A stretch of 64,000 nt of DNA from Dyella acidisoli (lineage in GTDB: Bacteria > Pseudomonadota > Gammaproteobacteria > Xanthomonadales > Rhodanobacteraceae): assembly GCF_030160295.1 (NCBI RefSeq), contig NZ_BSOB01000046.1, positions 192,673 to 256,672 on the forward strand, given 5' to 3'. This document shows positions 9,055 to 18,361 of the stretch, piece after piece. The position numbers were made by a program, and so were the translations under genes. How positions within the stretch are numbered: position 1 is the first letter of the stretch; every line of letters starts with the position of its first letter. The notes under the pieces were generated by a model. The model worked only from the letters and a program-made list of their open reading frames with translations. It was not told the DNA's origin and ran no database searches.

Positions 9055-9438
9055 ATGAAGTTCACGCGTACCCTTCTCGCCTCTGCGCTCGTCGCGCTGC
9101 TGGCGGCTTGCAGCAACGGCGCACAGGAAGGCGCGCAGGACGCACAGAAGTCGGCTGATCAGGCCCAGCAAGCAGCTACTCAGGCTGCTGACCAGGCTCA
9201 GAAGGCCGCCGCTGCTTCCACCGCTGCTGCTCCGGCTACCCCGGCTGCTGCTCCGGCTTCCACCGCTGCCGCTCCGGCTGCTGCCCCTGCTTCCACCGCT
9301 GCTGCTCCGGCTGCTGGCGATGCGATGAAGAGCGCCGCTGCCGACGCTTCGCAGGCTGCCGACAAGGCCGCCGACGCAGCCAAGTCGGCTGCGACCGCTG
9401 CGAAGGACGCCACCAAGGACGCGTCGGCCAAGCACTAA
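9055..9438 (+). CDS. Ala-rich low-complexity lipoprotein
   Basis: A 127-aa exported protein with a lipoprotein signal: hydrophobic stretch then LAAC with the lipidated Cys at 19. The mature part is nearly all Ala with Gln/Lys/Asp/Ser/Pro. It has helix-forming QAADQAQKAA-type blocks, then three near-identical Pro/Ala/Ser segments (PAAAPASTAAAP), and then another amphipathic Ala/Lys/Asp helix. It looks like a periplasmic spacer or Lpp-like coiled protein, probably outer-membrane anchored. GGAGATCC precedes the ATG. It is monocistronic, with a strong terminator after it. Function unknown. Confidence 0.8.
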   Translation: MKFTRTLLASALVALLAACSNGAQEGAQDAQKSADQAQQAATQAADQAQKAAAASTAAAPATPAAAPASTAAAPAAAPASTAAAPAAGDAMKSAAADASQAADKAADAAKSAATAAKDATKDASAKH

Positions 9439-9462
9439 TACCTGCTTGTTCGAAGCTCCATG

Positions 9463-9494
9463 AAACCGGCCGCCGTTTGGCGGCCGGTTTTTTT
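9463..9494 (+). terminator. Strong intrinsic terminator of the Ala-rich lipoprotein gene
   Basis: Perfect stem AAACCGGCCGCC / GGCGGCCGGTTT with a 4-nt loop and a run of seven T. Confidence 0.93.
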
Positions 9495-9573
9495 ATGGTC
9501 GCGTGCAACATGCGGAAGAACGGCATGCCCCGCTATCATCCGTGGTTTGCCCTGACGATCTTTGCACGACCCC

Positions 9574-11181
9574 ATGAGCGTCCTTACTTCGCAGATCGAT
9601 CCCCGTTCTTCCGATTTCCAAGCCAGCAGCGCAAATCTGCGCAGCCTGGTCGATGACCTGCATCACCAGCTTGCGCGCAGCGCCGAAGGCGGTGGTGCCA
9701 AGGCGCGCGAAAAGCACACCGCCCGCGGCAAGCTGCTGCCACGCGAACGCATTCGCGCCCTGCTCGATCCCGGCTCGCCGTTTCTGGAACTCTCGCCGCT
9801 TGCCGCGTATGGCATGTACGACGATGCAGCGCCAGCTGCCGGCATCATCACCGGTATCGGCCACGTGCATGGCATCGAAGTGGTGATTGTGGCGAATGAT
9901 GCCACCGTCAAAGGTGGCACCTATTTCCCGATGACGGTGAAGAAGCACCTGCGCGCACAAGAAGTTGCGCTGGAGAATCGCCTGCCGTGCATCTATCTGG
10001 TCGATTCCGGCGGCGCGTTTCTACCCATGCAGGACGAGGTTTTTCCGGACAAGGAACATTTCGGCCGCATCTTCTACAACCAGGCGCGCATGTCGGGCTT
10101 GGGGATTCCGCAGATCGCAGTGGTGATGGGTTCGTGCACCGCCGGTGGCGCCTACGTACCGGCGATGAGCGACGAAACCATCATCGTGCGCGAACAGGGC
10201 ACAATCTTTCTCGGCGGTCCGCCGCTGGTGAAGGCAGCCACCGGTGAGGTGGTTGATGCGGAAGCCCTTGGCGGTGCTGACGTACACACTTCCACCTCTG
10301 GCGTGGCGGATCACTTCGCCGAAAACGACACGCATGCGCTGTCGATCGCGCGCGACATCGTAGCCAGCCTCAATCGCAACAAGCCGATGCCGCTGGCCGT
10401 GCGCCCGGTTGTCGACCCCCGCTACGCGGCGGAGGAACTGTATGGCGTGATACCGCAAGATACGCGCCGCCCGTTCGACATCCGCGAGGTGATCGCGCGT
10501 ATCGTCGACGGTTCGGAGTTCCACGAATTCAAGGCGCGTTACGGCAAGACGCTGGTCTGCGGTTTCGCGCATATTTATGGCTACCCGGTCGGCATCATCG
10601 CCAACAACGGCATCCTGTTTTCCGAATCCGCACTCAAGGGCGCGCATTTCATCGAGCTGTGCAACCAGCGCAACGTGCCACTGGTGTTCCTGCAGAACAT
10701 CACCGGCTTCATGGTCGGCAAGAAATATGAGAACGCCGGCATTGCGAAGGATGGCGCAAAGATGGTCACCGCCGTCGCCTGCTCGCACGTGCCGAAATTC
10801 ACCGTGGTCATCGGCGGCAGCTTCGGCGCTGGTAACTACGCCATGTGTGGTCGCTCGTACGGCGCACGCTTCCTGTGGATGTGGCCGAACGCGCGCATCA
10901 GCGTGATGGGCGGGGAGCAGGCTGCCAGCGTGCTGGCCACGGTGAAACGCGACGGCATGGAAGCGGCCGGCCAAACCTGGAGCAGCGAGGAAGAGGAGGC
11001 CTTCAAGGCGCCGATCCGCGACCAATACGAGCGCCAGGGCCACCCTTATTACGCCTCGGCGCGGCTGTGGGACGATGGCATCATCGACCCGGCCGATACG
11101 CGTCGTGTGCTGGGGCTGGCGGTGTCGGCATCATTGAATGCGCGGATTGAGCCGCAGCGGTACGGCGTGTTTCGGATGTAG
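9574..11181 (+). CDS. liuB: Methylcrotonoyl-CoA carboxylase, carboxyltransferase (beta) subunit
   Basis: A 535-aa biotin-dependent carboxyltransferase with the N- and C-terminal crotonase-like halves. It moves CO2 from the biotin on the alpha subunit (here the gene at 19995) to 3-methylcrotonyl-CoA. Family marks include [14 protein letters not shown] near residue 50, the [16 protein letters not shown] oxyanion region in the first half, and [14 protein letters not shown] and [11 protein letters not shown] in the second. I prefer the ATG at 9574 over the in-frame TTG at 9562. It lies 8.4 kb from its alpha subunit, with unrelated genes between. Confidence 0.92.
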   Translation: MSVLTSQIDPRSSDFQASSANLRSLVDDLHHQLARSAEGGGAKAREKHTARGKLLPRERIRALLDPGSPFLELSPLAAYGMYDDAAPAAGIITGIGHVHGIEVVIVANDATVKGGTYFPMTVKKHLRAQEVALENRLPCIYLVDSGGAFLPMQDEVFPDKEHFGRIFYNQARMSGLGIPQIAVVMGSCTAGGAYVPAMSDETIIVREQGTIFLGGPPLVKAATGEVVDAEALGGADVHTSTSGVADHFAENDTHALSIARDIVASLNRNKPMPLAVRPVVDPRYAAEELYGVIPQDTRRPFDIREVIARIVDGSEFHEFKARYGKTLVCGFAHIYGYPVGIIANNGILFSESALKGAHFIELCNQRNVPLVFLQNITGFMVGKKYENAGIAKDGAKMVTAVACSHVPKFTVVIGGSFGAGNYAMCGRSYGARFLWMWPNARISVMGGEQAASVLATVKRDGMEAAGQTWSSEEEEAFKAPIRDQYERQGHPYYASARLWDDGIIDPADTRRVLGLAVSASLNARIEPQRYGVFRM

Positions 11182-11183
11182 GC

Positions 11184-11219
11184 TTTTTCTCCCTCTCCCC
11201 AGCGGGGAGAGGGAGAAAG
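11184..11219. repeat. CCCTCTCC-type intergenic palindrome
   Basis: CTCCCTCTCCCC and its complement GGGGAGAGGGAG around AGC, directly after the liuB stop. Same family as the element at 17-53. There is no T-tract on the downstream side. Confidence 0.85.
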
Positions 11220-11263
11220 CATCGGCAAGATTTCGGCACGGAAGTACAGGGGAAAGAAACAGC

Positions 11264-12955
11264 ATGATCGTCGGCATCGATCTTGGCACCACGCATTCGC
11301 TGGTTGGCCACTACGGCGAAGAGGGGCCGCAACTCTTCCGCAATGCACTCGGCGAATACCTCACACCTTCCGTCATCAGCGTCGACGATGAAGGACACAT
11401 GTTGGTCGGCGCCCCTGCCCGCGATCGCCTGATCAGCCATCCGAACACCAGCGTCGCCGCGTTCAAGCGCTGGATGGGCACTGCACGCGAGGTGCAGCTC
11501 GGCAAGCGCAGCTTCCGCCCCGAAGAATTGTCCGCGTTGGTGCTGCGCTCGCTGCTGGCCGATGCCGAAGCCGCGCTGGGCGAGAAAGTGCAAGAAGCCG
11601 TGATCAGCGTGCCGGCCTATTTCTCCGACGCGCAACGCAAGGCCACACGCGCCGCCGGCGAGTTGGCCGGTATCAAGGTGGAACGGCTGATCAACGAACC
11701 CACTGCCGCTGCCCTAGCCTACGGTCTGCAGGAACGCAAGGAAGGCAGCCGCTTTCTGATCTTCGATCTGGGCGGCGGCACGTTCGACGTATCGGTGCTT
11801 GAGATGTTCGAAGGCGTCGTCGAAGTCCATGCCAGCGCGGGTGACAATTATCTCGGCGGCGAGGATTTTCTCGATGTTCTGCAAACCGCCTGTCTGGCCG
11901 ATCTCAAGCTGCGCGCAGACGATTTTTCTCCAGTGGAGCGCGGCCTGCTGCGCCGTCGCCTGGAACTGGTCAAGCGCAGCCTGAGCCAGCAGCCCGAGGT
12001 AAGCGTTGAAGGCCAGATCGGCAAGCACGACATCGTATGGCGCATCGACCAGGATCGCTTCTTGCAATTGGCCGAACCCTTGATGCAACGCATGCGTATG
12101 CCGCTGGAACGCGCTTTGCGCGATGCGCGCCTGCGTCCTGATCAACTCGATGAAATCGTGCTGGTCGGCGGCGCCAGCCGCATGCCATTGGTGTCGCGAC
12201 TGATCGCGCGCATGTTCGGCAAGTTGCCTCTGCGCCATGTGAATCCTGATGAAGCCATTGCGCTGGGCGCGTGCGTTGCTTCCGGCCTGAAGAGCCGCAA
12301 CGCAAAGCTGGATGAAGTGATTCTCACCGACGTATGCCCTTACACGCTGGGCGTGGAAGTGGGACAGCGCGATGCGCAAGGGCATGTGCAAAACGGTTTG
12401 TTCTCACCGATCATCCAACGCAACAGCGTGGTGCCCATCAGTCGCGAAAGCAGTTACTACCCGCTGGCCGAACGCCAAGCCAAGCTCTCACTGAAGATCT
12501 ACCAGGGCGAAAACCCGATGGTGGACAACAACATCAAGCTGGGTGAACTGGAGATCACCCTCAATCCGACCCTGCCCATCGCCAAGAACGAAGTGGTCGT
12601 GCGCTTCACTTACGATATCAATGGCGTGCTGCAAGTAGAGGCCACACCCAAAGCCAGCGGCATTCGTCATGAGCTGATGTTGCAGCAGAACCCCGGCCTG
12701 CTCAGCGACCAGGAAATTCGTGCCCGGCTGGCCGCCTTGTCAGAGTTGAAGATTCACCCGCGCGCCAAGCAGGAAAACATCGCCCTGCTCGCACGCGCGG
12801 AGCGTCTGTTCGAGGAGCACCTCTCCGCGCGACAAGTGCTACAGCAATGGATCAGCCACTTCCGGCAGATATTGGAAACACAAGACGAGCGAGTGATCCT
12901 GGAACACCGCGAAAACTTCAGCCATGCGCTGGACTCGCTGGAAGCGCAGGTTTGA
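11264..12955 (+). CDS. hscC: Hsp70-family chaperone HscC
   Basis: A 563-aa Hsp70 homologue, shorter than DnaK (~640) and matching HscC (~560). The N-terminus starts directly with the phosphate loop [27 protein letters not shown] and LVGGASRMP are the other ATPase motifs. The substrate-binding domain has a short helical lid and lacks the DnaK-type C-terminal tail. An ATP-driven role in folding a restricted set of clients is expected. Its stop overlaps the start of a J-domain protein gene (TTGA), mirroring the hscC-djlB/djlC linkage in enterobacteria and suggesting these are partners. AGGGGAAAG precedes the start. Confidence 0.9.
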   Translation: MIVGIDLGTTHSLVGHYGEEGPQLFRNALGEYLTPSVISVDDEGHMLVGAPARDRLISHPNTSVAAFKRWMGTAREVQLGKRSFRPEELSALVLRSLLADAEAALGEKVQEAVISVPAYFSDAQRKATRAAGELAGIKVERLINEPTAAALAYGLQERKEGSRFLIFDLGGGTFDVSVLEMFEGVVEVHASAGDNYLGGEDFLDVLQTACLADLKLRADDFSPVERGLLRRRLELVKRSLSQQPEVSVEGQIGKHDIVWRIDQDRFLQLAEPLMQRMRMPLERALRDARLRPDQLDEIVLVGGASRMPLVSRLIARMFGKLPLRHVNPDEAIALGACVASGLKSRNAKLDEVILTDVCPYTLGVEVGQRDAQGHVQNGLFSPIIQRNSVVPISRESSYYPLAERQAKLSLKIYQGENPMVDNNIKLGELEITLNPTLPIAKNEVVVRFTYDINGVLQVEATPKASGIRHELMLQQNPGLLSDQEIRARLAALSELKIHPRAKQENIALLARAERLFEEHLSARQVLQQWISHFRQILETQDERVILEHRENFSHALDSLEAQV

Positions 12956-14388
12956 ACTGGGCGTTCGAACTGCTCGGGCTTAGGCCGGATGCAGATGTTG
13001 CCGACGTCAAACGAGCCTATGCACGATTGTTGCGCATCACACGCCCGGATGACGATCCGGAGGCGTTTCAGCGGCTGCATATGGCGTACAAAATTGTGCT
13101 GGCGCATATCAGCGCGAAAGCCACTGCGGCGATTATGCCCACGCCGACCGTCGTCACGCACGCCGAACCAACCTCGCGACCGCCCGTACAACTCGCTCTA
13201 CCGACGCACGCAGACACCACCAACGTAACAGAACCTGTCGTCCATCTCGGCACCCTGACGAATGAGATCATTCGTGCTGCGATTGAAGCCCAAAACAGCG
13301 AAGAACTTTCTCGCTGGTTAAAAAATCGCCCCGAATTCTGGTCCATCCAGATCAAACAGCAGGCAGCACAATTGGTGCTGCAACGTCTGTTCCAGCAACC
13401 ACAAGCTATCGCTGCGCATTGCATGGACGCAATGCTGAAATTCTTTGATCTGGATCATGTGCTGTCCGGTGTCAACCCGGTCGCTCTCCAGTCCTTACGC
13501 GCGCGGCAGAGGACCTTGTGGGAACTGCGTCCGGAAAATCATCACGAACTGGCGCGCCGCGCAGGTCTTATGCACAACGGTCGCCCCGAAGTGCTACGGG
13601 TGAGAAAAGATCTAGCACTGCTGCAGCACCCTCTGAATTGGGCACGCGTCACTCTGGCGGCGATGCAATCTAAACGCGCTCACGGACTGGCCGCTCTAGT
13701 TCGTACGCTGTCCAATAACGGTCGCCTTGACGAATTACCTGCATCCGTAAACCGGCAGCACGCCATGTTCTGGTTCCGCGGTGCAACCGGCGGTCCGTTG
13801 CTGACTCGTGAGCGCTTTATTCTCCACTCGCTGCGTGCTGGCGTGTGGGCGTTCGTAACCATGCTGGCGGTGGTGGTCATTGCAATGATGAGCGCCGCGC
13901 CAGACGGCGTGCATTGGTCGGAAGTAGCGCGCGTAGCAGGCATCCTGGGTGGGGGCATACTCGTGTTGTGGCTACTCATAGCTGGATTCTGGTGGTTCGA
14001 TCTCTGGCAAGGCATGCCGGAATCCACCCCATCCCGCTGGCCATGGCTGCGCAGACTCGCCATTCCTTTGCTATGCGTATTGAGCTTTGCGATGTACGAA
14101 ACCGGCAATGCACCTTACATGCGATGGCTGGTCATGATGTGCTTCATTGCCGCCATGCGAAAATTTCGGCGACGGATCGCCGGCAACGGTAGTTTCTTCG
14201 CGCGCATCACCGCTTCGACACCTGCGTTCATTTGGATCAGCGTGTGGATCATCGCAGCACTATCACGCGCGCAAGGCATGGAAGACTTTCCGCTCATTCC
14301 GATTCTGGCACTCGCCACATTTGCGATGTCGATCGCAGATCTCTGGCGTCATCGCGCCTATCTGCACCCAAGGCTTGCACGTAACTGA
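12952..14388 (+). CDS. J-domain-like polytopic membrane protein (DjlB/DjlC-like)
   Basis: A 478-aa protein from a TTG codon that overlaps the hscC stop by 4 bp. Residues 2-45 resemble a J-domain ([20 protein letters not shown]), but the canonical HPD tripeptide appears as RPD (31-33). The middle is soluble and helical. From about residue 290 there are roughly six hydrophobic segments (for example [14 protein letters not shown] and [15 protein letters not shown]), so the C-terminal third is embedded in the inner membrane. It is most likely the co-chaperone that recruits HscC to the membrane. An upstream in-frame ATG would add 35 residues inside hscC and is less likely. Confidence 0.75.
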   Translation: MNWAFELLGLRPDADVADVKRAYARLLRITRPDDDPEAFQRLHMAYKIVLAHISAKATAAIMPTPTVVTHAEPTSRPPVQLALPTHADTTNVTEPVVHLGTLTNEIIRAAIEAQNSEELSRWLKNRPEFWSIQIKQQAAQLVLQRLFQQPQAIAAHCMDAMLKFFDLDHVLSGVNPVALQSLRARQRTLWELRPENHHELARRAGLMHNGRPEVLRVRKDLALLQHPLNWARVTLAAMQSKRAHGLAALVRTLSNNGRLDELPASVNRQHAMFWFRGATGGPLLTRERFILHSLRAGVWAFVTMLAVVVIAMMSAAPDGVHWSEVARVAGILGGGILVLWLLIAGFWWFDLWQGMPESTPSRWPWLRRLAIPLLCVLSFAMYETGNAPYMRWLVMMCFIAAMRKFRRRIAGNGSFFARITASTPAFIWISVWIIAALSRAQGMEDFPLIPILALATFAMSIADLWRHRAYLHPRLARN

Positions 14389-14699
14389 CCATACATCTGC
14401 ATTCGTCAGATGCGCGCAAGTCACACATCACATTTCGATCGATCTCATCTTTCTAGCATTCACTCACTCGTGACGAAGGCGCACGCCTCTTAAACGCGCA
14501 CTGCGTTTGCCACGTTGCAGAAAGATTCCTGTCATCCACGCCCGCTGAGATGCGCGCTTTCGGCTGTGGTGCGTGCACGCACCGGTGTCCAAGGGGAAGA
14601 CCGGCATTGCCGGCCAGCCGAATGGCCGCGCAGGGAGGGAGAGCGGCAATGGATTAGCGCACGGAGTGCGTCAACCTAACTCGACATAAGGATCAAGTC
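14389..14699. other. 311-bp intergenic region before the phospholipase-D-like gene
   Basis: No coding potential that I trust. It contains a small hairpin, CCGGCATTGCCGG (about 14602-14615), and ends with AAGGATCAAGTC before the ATG at 14700. It probably carries the promoter of the downstream gene, but I cannot place -35/-10 boxes with confidence. Confidence 0.4.
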
Positions 14700-15701
14700 A
14701 TGAAAAGCTGTTTTGTACGTTCCAGCTTCACGAAAGCCGCGCTGGCGGCTGCTTGTGCTTTCGGCATTGCGCTGCCCGCCTTTGCGCAGGGCACGCAGAC
14801 GCTGGTGATCGAACCCGACCAGGGGCTCAACTCGATCTACAATTTGATCTCGTCCGCTCAGTCGACGATCGACATGACGATGTACGAACTGCAAGACACC
14901 ACCGCGCAGAATCTGCTGTGCACGGCGGCCGGCAAAGGTATCAAGGTGCGTGTCATCCTCGACATCAACCTTGAAAAGAGCAACAACACGTCGGCCTACA
15001 ACCAGCTCAACAGCTGCGGCGTAAGCGTGAAGTGGGCCTGGACCACCTACTCGGCCACGCATCAGAAAAGCATCGTGATCGACTACGGCAAGTCGAACGC
15101 GCAAGTGGCCATCATGTCGCTGAACCTGACCAGCCGCTACTACAGCACCAGCCGCGACTATGCCGTCATTGAAAACGATGCCACCGATATCGGCGCGATC
15201 GAGGCCACGTTCAACAAGGACTTCGCTCACACTTCGGTGACGCCCTCGAATGGTGACGACCTGGTGTGGAGCCCGACCAACTCGCGCAGCTCGCTGCTCA
15301 ATATCATCAACAACGCCACCACCAGCCTGTTGGTGGAAAACGAAGAAATGAGCGATAGCGGCATCGTTAGCGCACTGAAAAACGCGGCGTCCAACGGCGT
15401 GAACGTGACGATCGTGATGACCGATAACAGCAGCTACTACAACAACCTCGATGCACTAAAGTCGGCCGGCGCGAATATCGCCACCTATCCGAACGACAAC
15501 ACCTCGCTGTATATCCACGCGAAGGCGATCGTTGCCGATTACGGCACATCGAATGCTGTGGCGTTCGTCGGCTCGGAGAACTTCTCGTATTACTCGTTGA
15601 ACAAGAATCGCGAGCTTGGCTTGACCACGACCGATTCGAACGTGATGGGCCAGCTTAGCAGCACGATCAACAACGATTATTCGGGTGGCAATCCGTACTG
15701 A
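14700..15701 (+). CDS. Secreted phospholipase D-family protein
   Basis: A 333-aa protein with a Sec signal peptide (cleavage likely after AFA at 29) and two HKD motifs: His121/Lys123/Asp128 in THQKSIVID with SLNLTS after it, and His273/Lys275/Asp280 in IHAKAIVAD with GSENFS after it. Two HKD motifs in one chain suffice for a PLD active site. Members of this size include exported phospholipases, cardiolipin-synthase-like enzymes and Nuc-type endonucleases, and I cannot choose between them. It would act in the periplasm or outside the cell. It stands alone between a long leader and a palindromic repeat. Confidence 0.85.
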   Translation: MKSCFVRSSFTKAALAAACAFGIALPAFAQGTQTLVIEPDQGLNSIYNLISSAQSTIDMTMYELQDTTAQNLLCTAAGKGIKVRVILDINLEKSNNTSAYNQLNSCGVSVKWAWTTYSATHQKSIVIDYGKSNAQVAIMSLNLTSRYYSTSRDYAVIENDATDIGAIEATFNKDFAHTSVTPSNGDDLVWSPTNSRSSLLNIINNATTSLLVENEEMSDSGIVSALKNAASNGVNVTIVMTDNSSYYNNLDALKSAGANIATYPNDNTSLYIHAKAIVADYGTSNAVAFVGSENFSYYSLNKNRELGLTTTDSNVMGQLSSTINNDYSGGNPY

Positions 15702-15807
15702 TCGCTGCGTGCTTTCCTAGTGATACCTCCATGGCCATCCATTCCGCAGAAGGCGAAATAACAGCCATGGAGCATTCGGCTGTACGTTTGATTTGATGAG
15801 AGATTGT

Positions 15808-15846
15808 CCCCTCACCCTATCCCTCTCCCCGATGGGGCGAGGGGCA
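15808..15846. repeat. CCCTCTCC-type intergenic palindrome
   Basis: CCCCTCACCCTATCCCTCTC followed by CCC, GAT and GGGGCGAGGGG. An imperfect copy of the same family as 17-53, lying between convergent genes (PLD-like and the feo operon). Confidence 0.8.
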
Positions 15847-15852
15847 ATCCAT

Positions 15853-16155
15853 TCAGTGCTGCCGCGGCCGAAATTCCAGTGGCCTGGCTTCGCCACGCGC
15901 ACTCACAGGTGGTTTCGGTCCACATGCCCCGCACGTACTGCATCCATCGCTGCAATTGCCGGTAGCCTGCTTCGGCTGCAGGCGCCGCCCCAAAGCACGC
16001 ACCCAGGCGGCATGTTCCGGCTGGCTGTATCGGATCGACGCTGCCGCCAGCCAGCGATTGGTGAGCTGTGGTGCCATCTTGTGAAAGGCATACACCGCAC
16101 TGGCCACTACCGCCAAGCCAATCACCACGTACTGAATCAGCAGACTCGCGTTCAC
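15853..16155 (-). CDS. Small membrane protein with Cys-rich tail, third gene of the feo operon
   Basis: A 100-aa protein read from a GTG that overlaps the feoB stop by 4 bp (GTGA). It has one N-terminal transmembrane segment (IQYVVIGLAVVASAVYAF), a basic middle, and a CSDGCSTCGAC cluster near residue 75, then a Pro/Arg-rich end. This is not the winged-helix FeoC of enterobacteria. The cytoplasmic Cys cluster could bind iron or a Fe-S cluster and act on FeoB. Small Cys-rich proteins next to feoB occur in related bacteria; the role is inferred from coupling to feoB only. Confidence 0.75.
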   Translation of the reverse strand: MNASLLIQYVVIGLAVVASAVYAFHKMAPQLTNRWLAAASIRYSQPEHAAWVRALGRRLQPKQATGNCSDGCSTCGACGPKPPVSARGEARPLEFRPRQH

Positions 16156-17993
16156 ACGAACAACCTCGCCACCTGATAGGTGATGAACGATGCCGCGTAT
16201 GCCACGGCAAACATGTAACCGAACGAAATCGCCACATTGCGCCACGAATTGGTTTCGCGGCGAATCACCGCCAACGTGGACATGCACTGCGGCGCAAACG
16301 CAAACCACACCAGTAGCGACAGCGCCGACGCCAGCGAGAAGTTACCGGTAAGCGCATGCGCAAGGCCGCCATTTTGAGCATCACCACTCACGGCGTAGAC
16401 CGTCGCCAGCGTGGCTACAGCCGTTTCGCGTGCAGCGAAAGCAGGAATCAACGACAGGCTGATCTGCCAGTTGAAACCCAGTGGGGCAAAGATGTGCTGC
16501 AGGAAACGGCCCAGATGACCAGCGAAGCTGTAGTTGATCGCCGGCCCCGTTGCACCCTCCGGTGGCGCCGGGAAGGTGGAGATAAACCACATCAGCACCG
16601 TCAGCGCCAGGATCACGCCGGTCAAACGCTTGAGGAAGATGGCGCCGCGTTCCCACAAGCCGATACCGATGTCGCGCGCTCGCGGCAGACGATACGAAGG
16701 CAGCTCCATCAACAAAGCGTGCTCGCTTTTATCGCGACGAATGCGCTTGATCACCCAGCCCACCGCCATCGCACCCGTGATGCCCGCCACATAGAGCGCA
16801 AACAGCACGACGCCTTGCAGATTGAATAGGCCGAACACGCGCCGCTCGGGAATGAATGCACCGATCAGCAGCGCATACACCGGCAGGCGCGCCGAGCACG
16901 TCATCAGCGGCGCAACCAGAATGGTCGCCAGGCGATCACGCGGGTCGGTGATGCTGCGCGTGCCCATGATGCCGGGGATGGCGCATGCAAAGCTCGACAG
17001 CAGAGGAATGAACGAACGTCCGGTCAAACCCACCGACACCATCAAGCGATCGAGCAGGAACGCTGCGCGCGGCAGATAGCCCGACTCCTCCAGCATGAGG
17101 ATGAAAAAGAACAGCACGAGGATGACCGGCAAAAAGCCAAGCACGGTGCCAAGACCGCCGAATATGCCGCTCACTACCAAGTCGTGCAGCGGCCCAGGCG
17201 GCAACACGGCGGCAGTATGTTCACCCAGCCACGTGAAGCCGCGACCAATCAGATCGCTCATCGGCTTGCCGGATGCATACACCGCCTGGAACACCAGAAA
17301 CATCACCACGGCAAGCGTGAGCACGCCAAAAACCGGATGCAGCGCCCAACGATCCAGCACATCATCGATCACCGCCGTCGCGCGCGGCATCGTTACTGTA
17401 GCCGCCATCAGCTCGCGCACCTCGTCGTGCAGATTGGCACGACTGGCCGGATCGTCCGGTAACGCAGGCGGCGCATCCGGCAAATCACCATCCACGCGTT
17501 CAACCAGCGCGCGCGTGCCACCACGCTTCACCGCAATGGTTTCCACCACGGGAATGCCAAGACGGCGCTGCAGTTCCGGTACGTCGATGGTGACGCCGCG
17601 ATGACGCGCCGCATCCATCATGTTCAAAGCCAGCACCACCGGGCGGCCAAGACGCTTCACTTCCAGCACGAAACGCAGGTGCAGACGCAAATTGGTGGCG
17701 TCGGCAACACAGATGATCAGGTCAGGCGCCGCTTCACCGGGGTAATTGCCTTCCAATACATCGCGGGTGATCTGCTCATCAGGGCTGGCGGCGTCGAAAC
17801 TGTACGTACCAGGCAGATCCAGGATCTGCATCACGCGACCGGACGGCGCGCTGAATCGCCCTTCCTTGCGCTCTACCGTGACGCCAGCGTAATTGGCGAC
17901 CTTTTGGCGACCACCCGTGAGCTGATTGAACAGCGCCGTCTTGCCGCAGTTGGGATTGCCGACCAGTGCGATACGCAAACTGCCCGCGCTCAT
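16152..17993 (-). CDS. feoB: Ferrous iron transporter B
   Basis: A 613-aa Fe(II) permease. The N-terminal G-domain shows G1 GNPNCGKT (11-18), the switch region NYAGVTVERKEG, G3 DLPGTYSFD and G4 NMMD. Two Gate regions follow, with the conserved Cys in SSFACAIPGIMGTR and SLIPAFAARETAVA, and about 8-10 membrane segments. The length is on the short side for FeoB but usual for this bacterial group. It overlaps feoA by 4 bp (ATGA) and the small Cys-rich gene by 4 bp, so the three are translated together under the Fur-like site upstream. Confidence 0.95.
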   Translation of the reverse strand: MSAGSLRIALVGNPNCGKTALFNQLTGGRQKVANYAGVTVERKEGRFSAPSGRVMQILDLPGTYSFDAASPDEQITRDVLEGNYPGEAAPDLIICVADATNLRLHLRFVLEVKRLGRPVVLALNMMDAARHRGVTIDVPELQRRLGIPVVETIAVKRGGTRALVERVDGDLPDAPPALPDDPASRANLHDEVRELMAATVTMPRATAVIDDVLDRWALHPVFGVLTLAVVMFLVFQAVYASGKPMSDLIGRGFTWLGEHTAAVLPPGPLHDLVVSGIFGGLGTVLGFLPVILVLFFFILMLEESGYLPRAAFLLDRLMVSVGLTGRSFIPLLSSFACAIPGIMGTRSITDPRDRLATILVAPLMTCSARLPVYALLIGAFIPERRVFGLFNLQGVVLFALYVAGITGAMAVGWVIKRIRRDKSEHALLMELPSYRLPRARDIGIGLWERGAIFLKRLTGVILALTVLMWFISTFPAPPEGATGPAINYSFAGHLGRFLQHIFAPLGFNWQISLSLIPAFAARETAVATLATVYAVSGDAQNGGLAHALTGNFSLASALSLLVWFAFAPQCMSTLAVIRRETNSWRNVAISFGYMFAVAYAASFITYQVARLFV

Positions 17994-18229
17994 GCAACCT
18001 CCTGCACTGTGACTCGAGCGGCCTCAGCACGGCGCAGCGCGAAACGCGTCGAGCCAATCTGGATCAACAACGGATCCGCCCCCACCGGGCCGCACGCCAC
18101 CAGCCGCACCTGTTCGCCGGCGACAAAACCCAGATCGCGCAGACGTTGCGCAATCAGGTCATCGGCATGGGCATCTTCGACTCGTTCAACCACGGCGTAG
18201 GCACCTTTCGGCAAGTCGGACAGGCGCAC
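17990..18229 (-). CDS. feoA: Ferrous iron transport protein A
   Basis: A 79-aa SH3-like cytosolic protein required for FeoB activity. RLRDLGFVAGEQVRLV and FALRRAEAARVTV are typical FeoA segments. I use the GTG at 18229, preceded at a distance by AGAAG. It is the first gene of the feo operon and overlaps feoB by 4 bp. Confidence 0.92.
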   Translation of the reverse strand: MRLSDLPKGAYAVVERVEDAHADDLIAQRLRDLGFVAGEQVRLVACGPVGADPLLIQIGSTRFALRRAEAARVTVQEVA

Positions 18230-18245
18230 GTTGTTATGCTTCTAA

Positions 18246-18264
18246 ATAAGAATGGTTCGCATTG
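18246..18264 (-). promoter_or_regulatory. Fur box upstream of feoA
   Basis: On the minus strand the 19-mer AATGCGAACCATTCTTATT differs at only three positions from the common Fur-box form AATGAGAATCATTCTCATT. It ends 17 bp before the feoA start codon, the right place to block transcription initiation when iron is plentiful. Confidence 0.75.
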
Positions 18265-18294
18265 TATCCTCTTTTCGCATTCAGTACAGGGGCT

Positions 18295-18318
18295 CCCCCC
18301 TCCCGACGGGAGAGGGGC
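18295..18318. repeat. CCCTCTCC-type palindrome, short copy
   Basis: CCCCTCCC, GAC, then GGGAGAGGGG, between the feoA promoter and liuC. A shorter, less exact member of the family at 17-53. Confidence 0.65.
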
Positions 18319-18361
18319 TTGCTCTACGCTTTGGGAAATTCCCCCTCGCACGGACGGCCCC

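Noticed and set aside
9040-9435. Ser/Gly-rich open frame opposite the Ala-rich lipoprotein gene.
   Set aside because: Produced by the repetitive GCT/GCC codons of the lipoprotein; no start context or homology.
11184-11219. Palindrome after liuB as a Rho-independent terminator.
   Set aside because: No T-tract on either side and it belongs to a dispersed repeat family; termination is possible but not supported.
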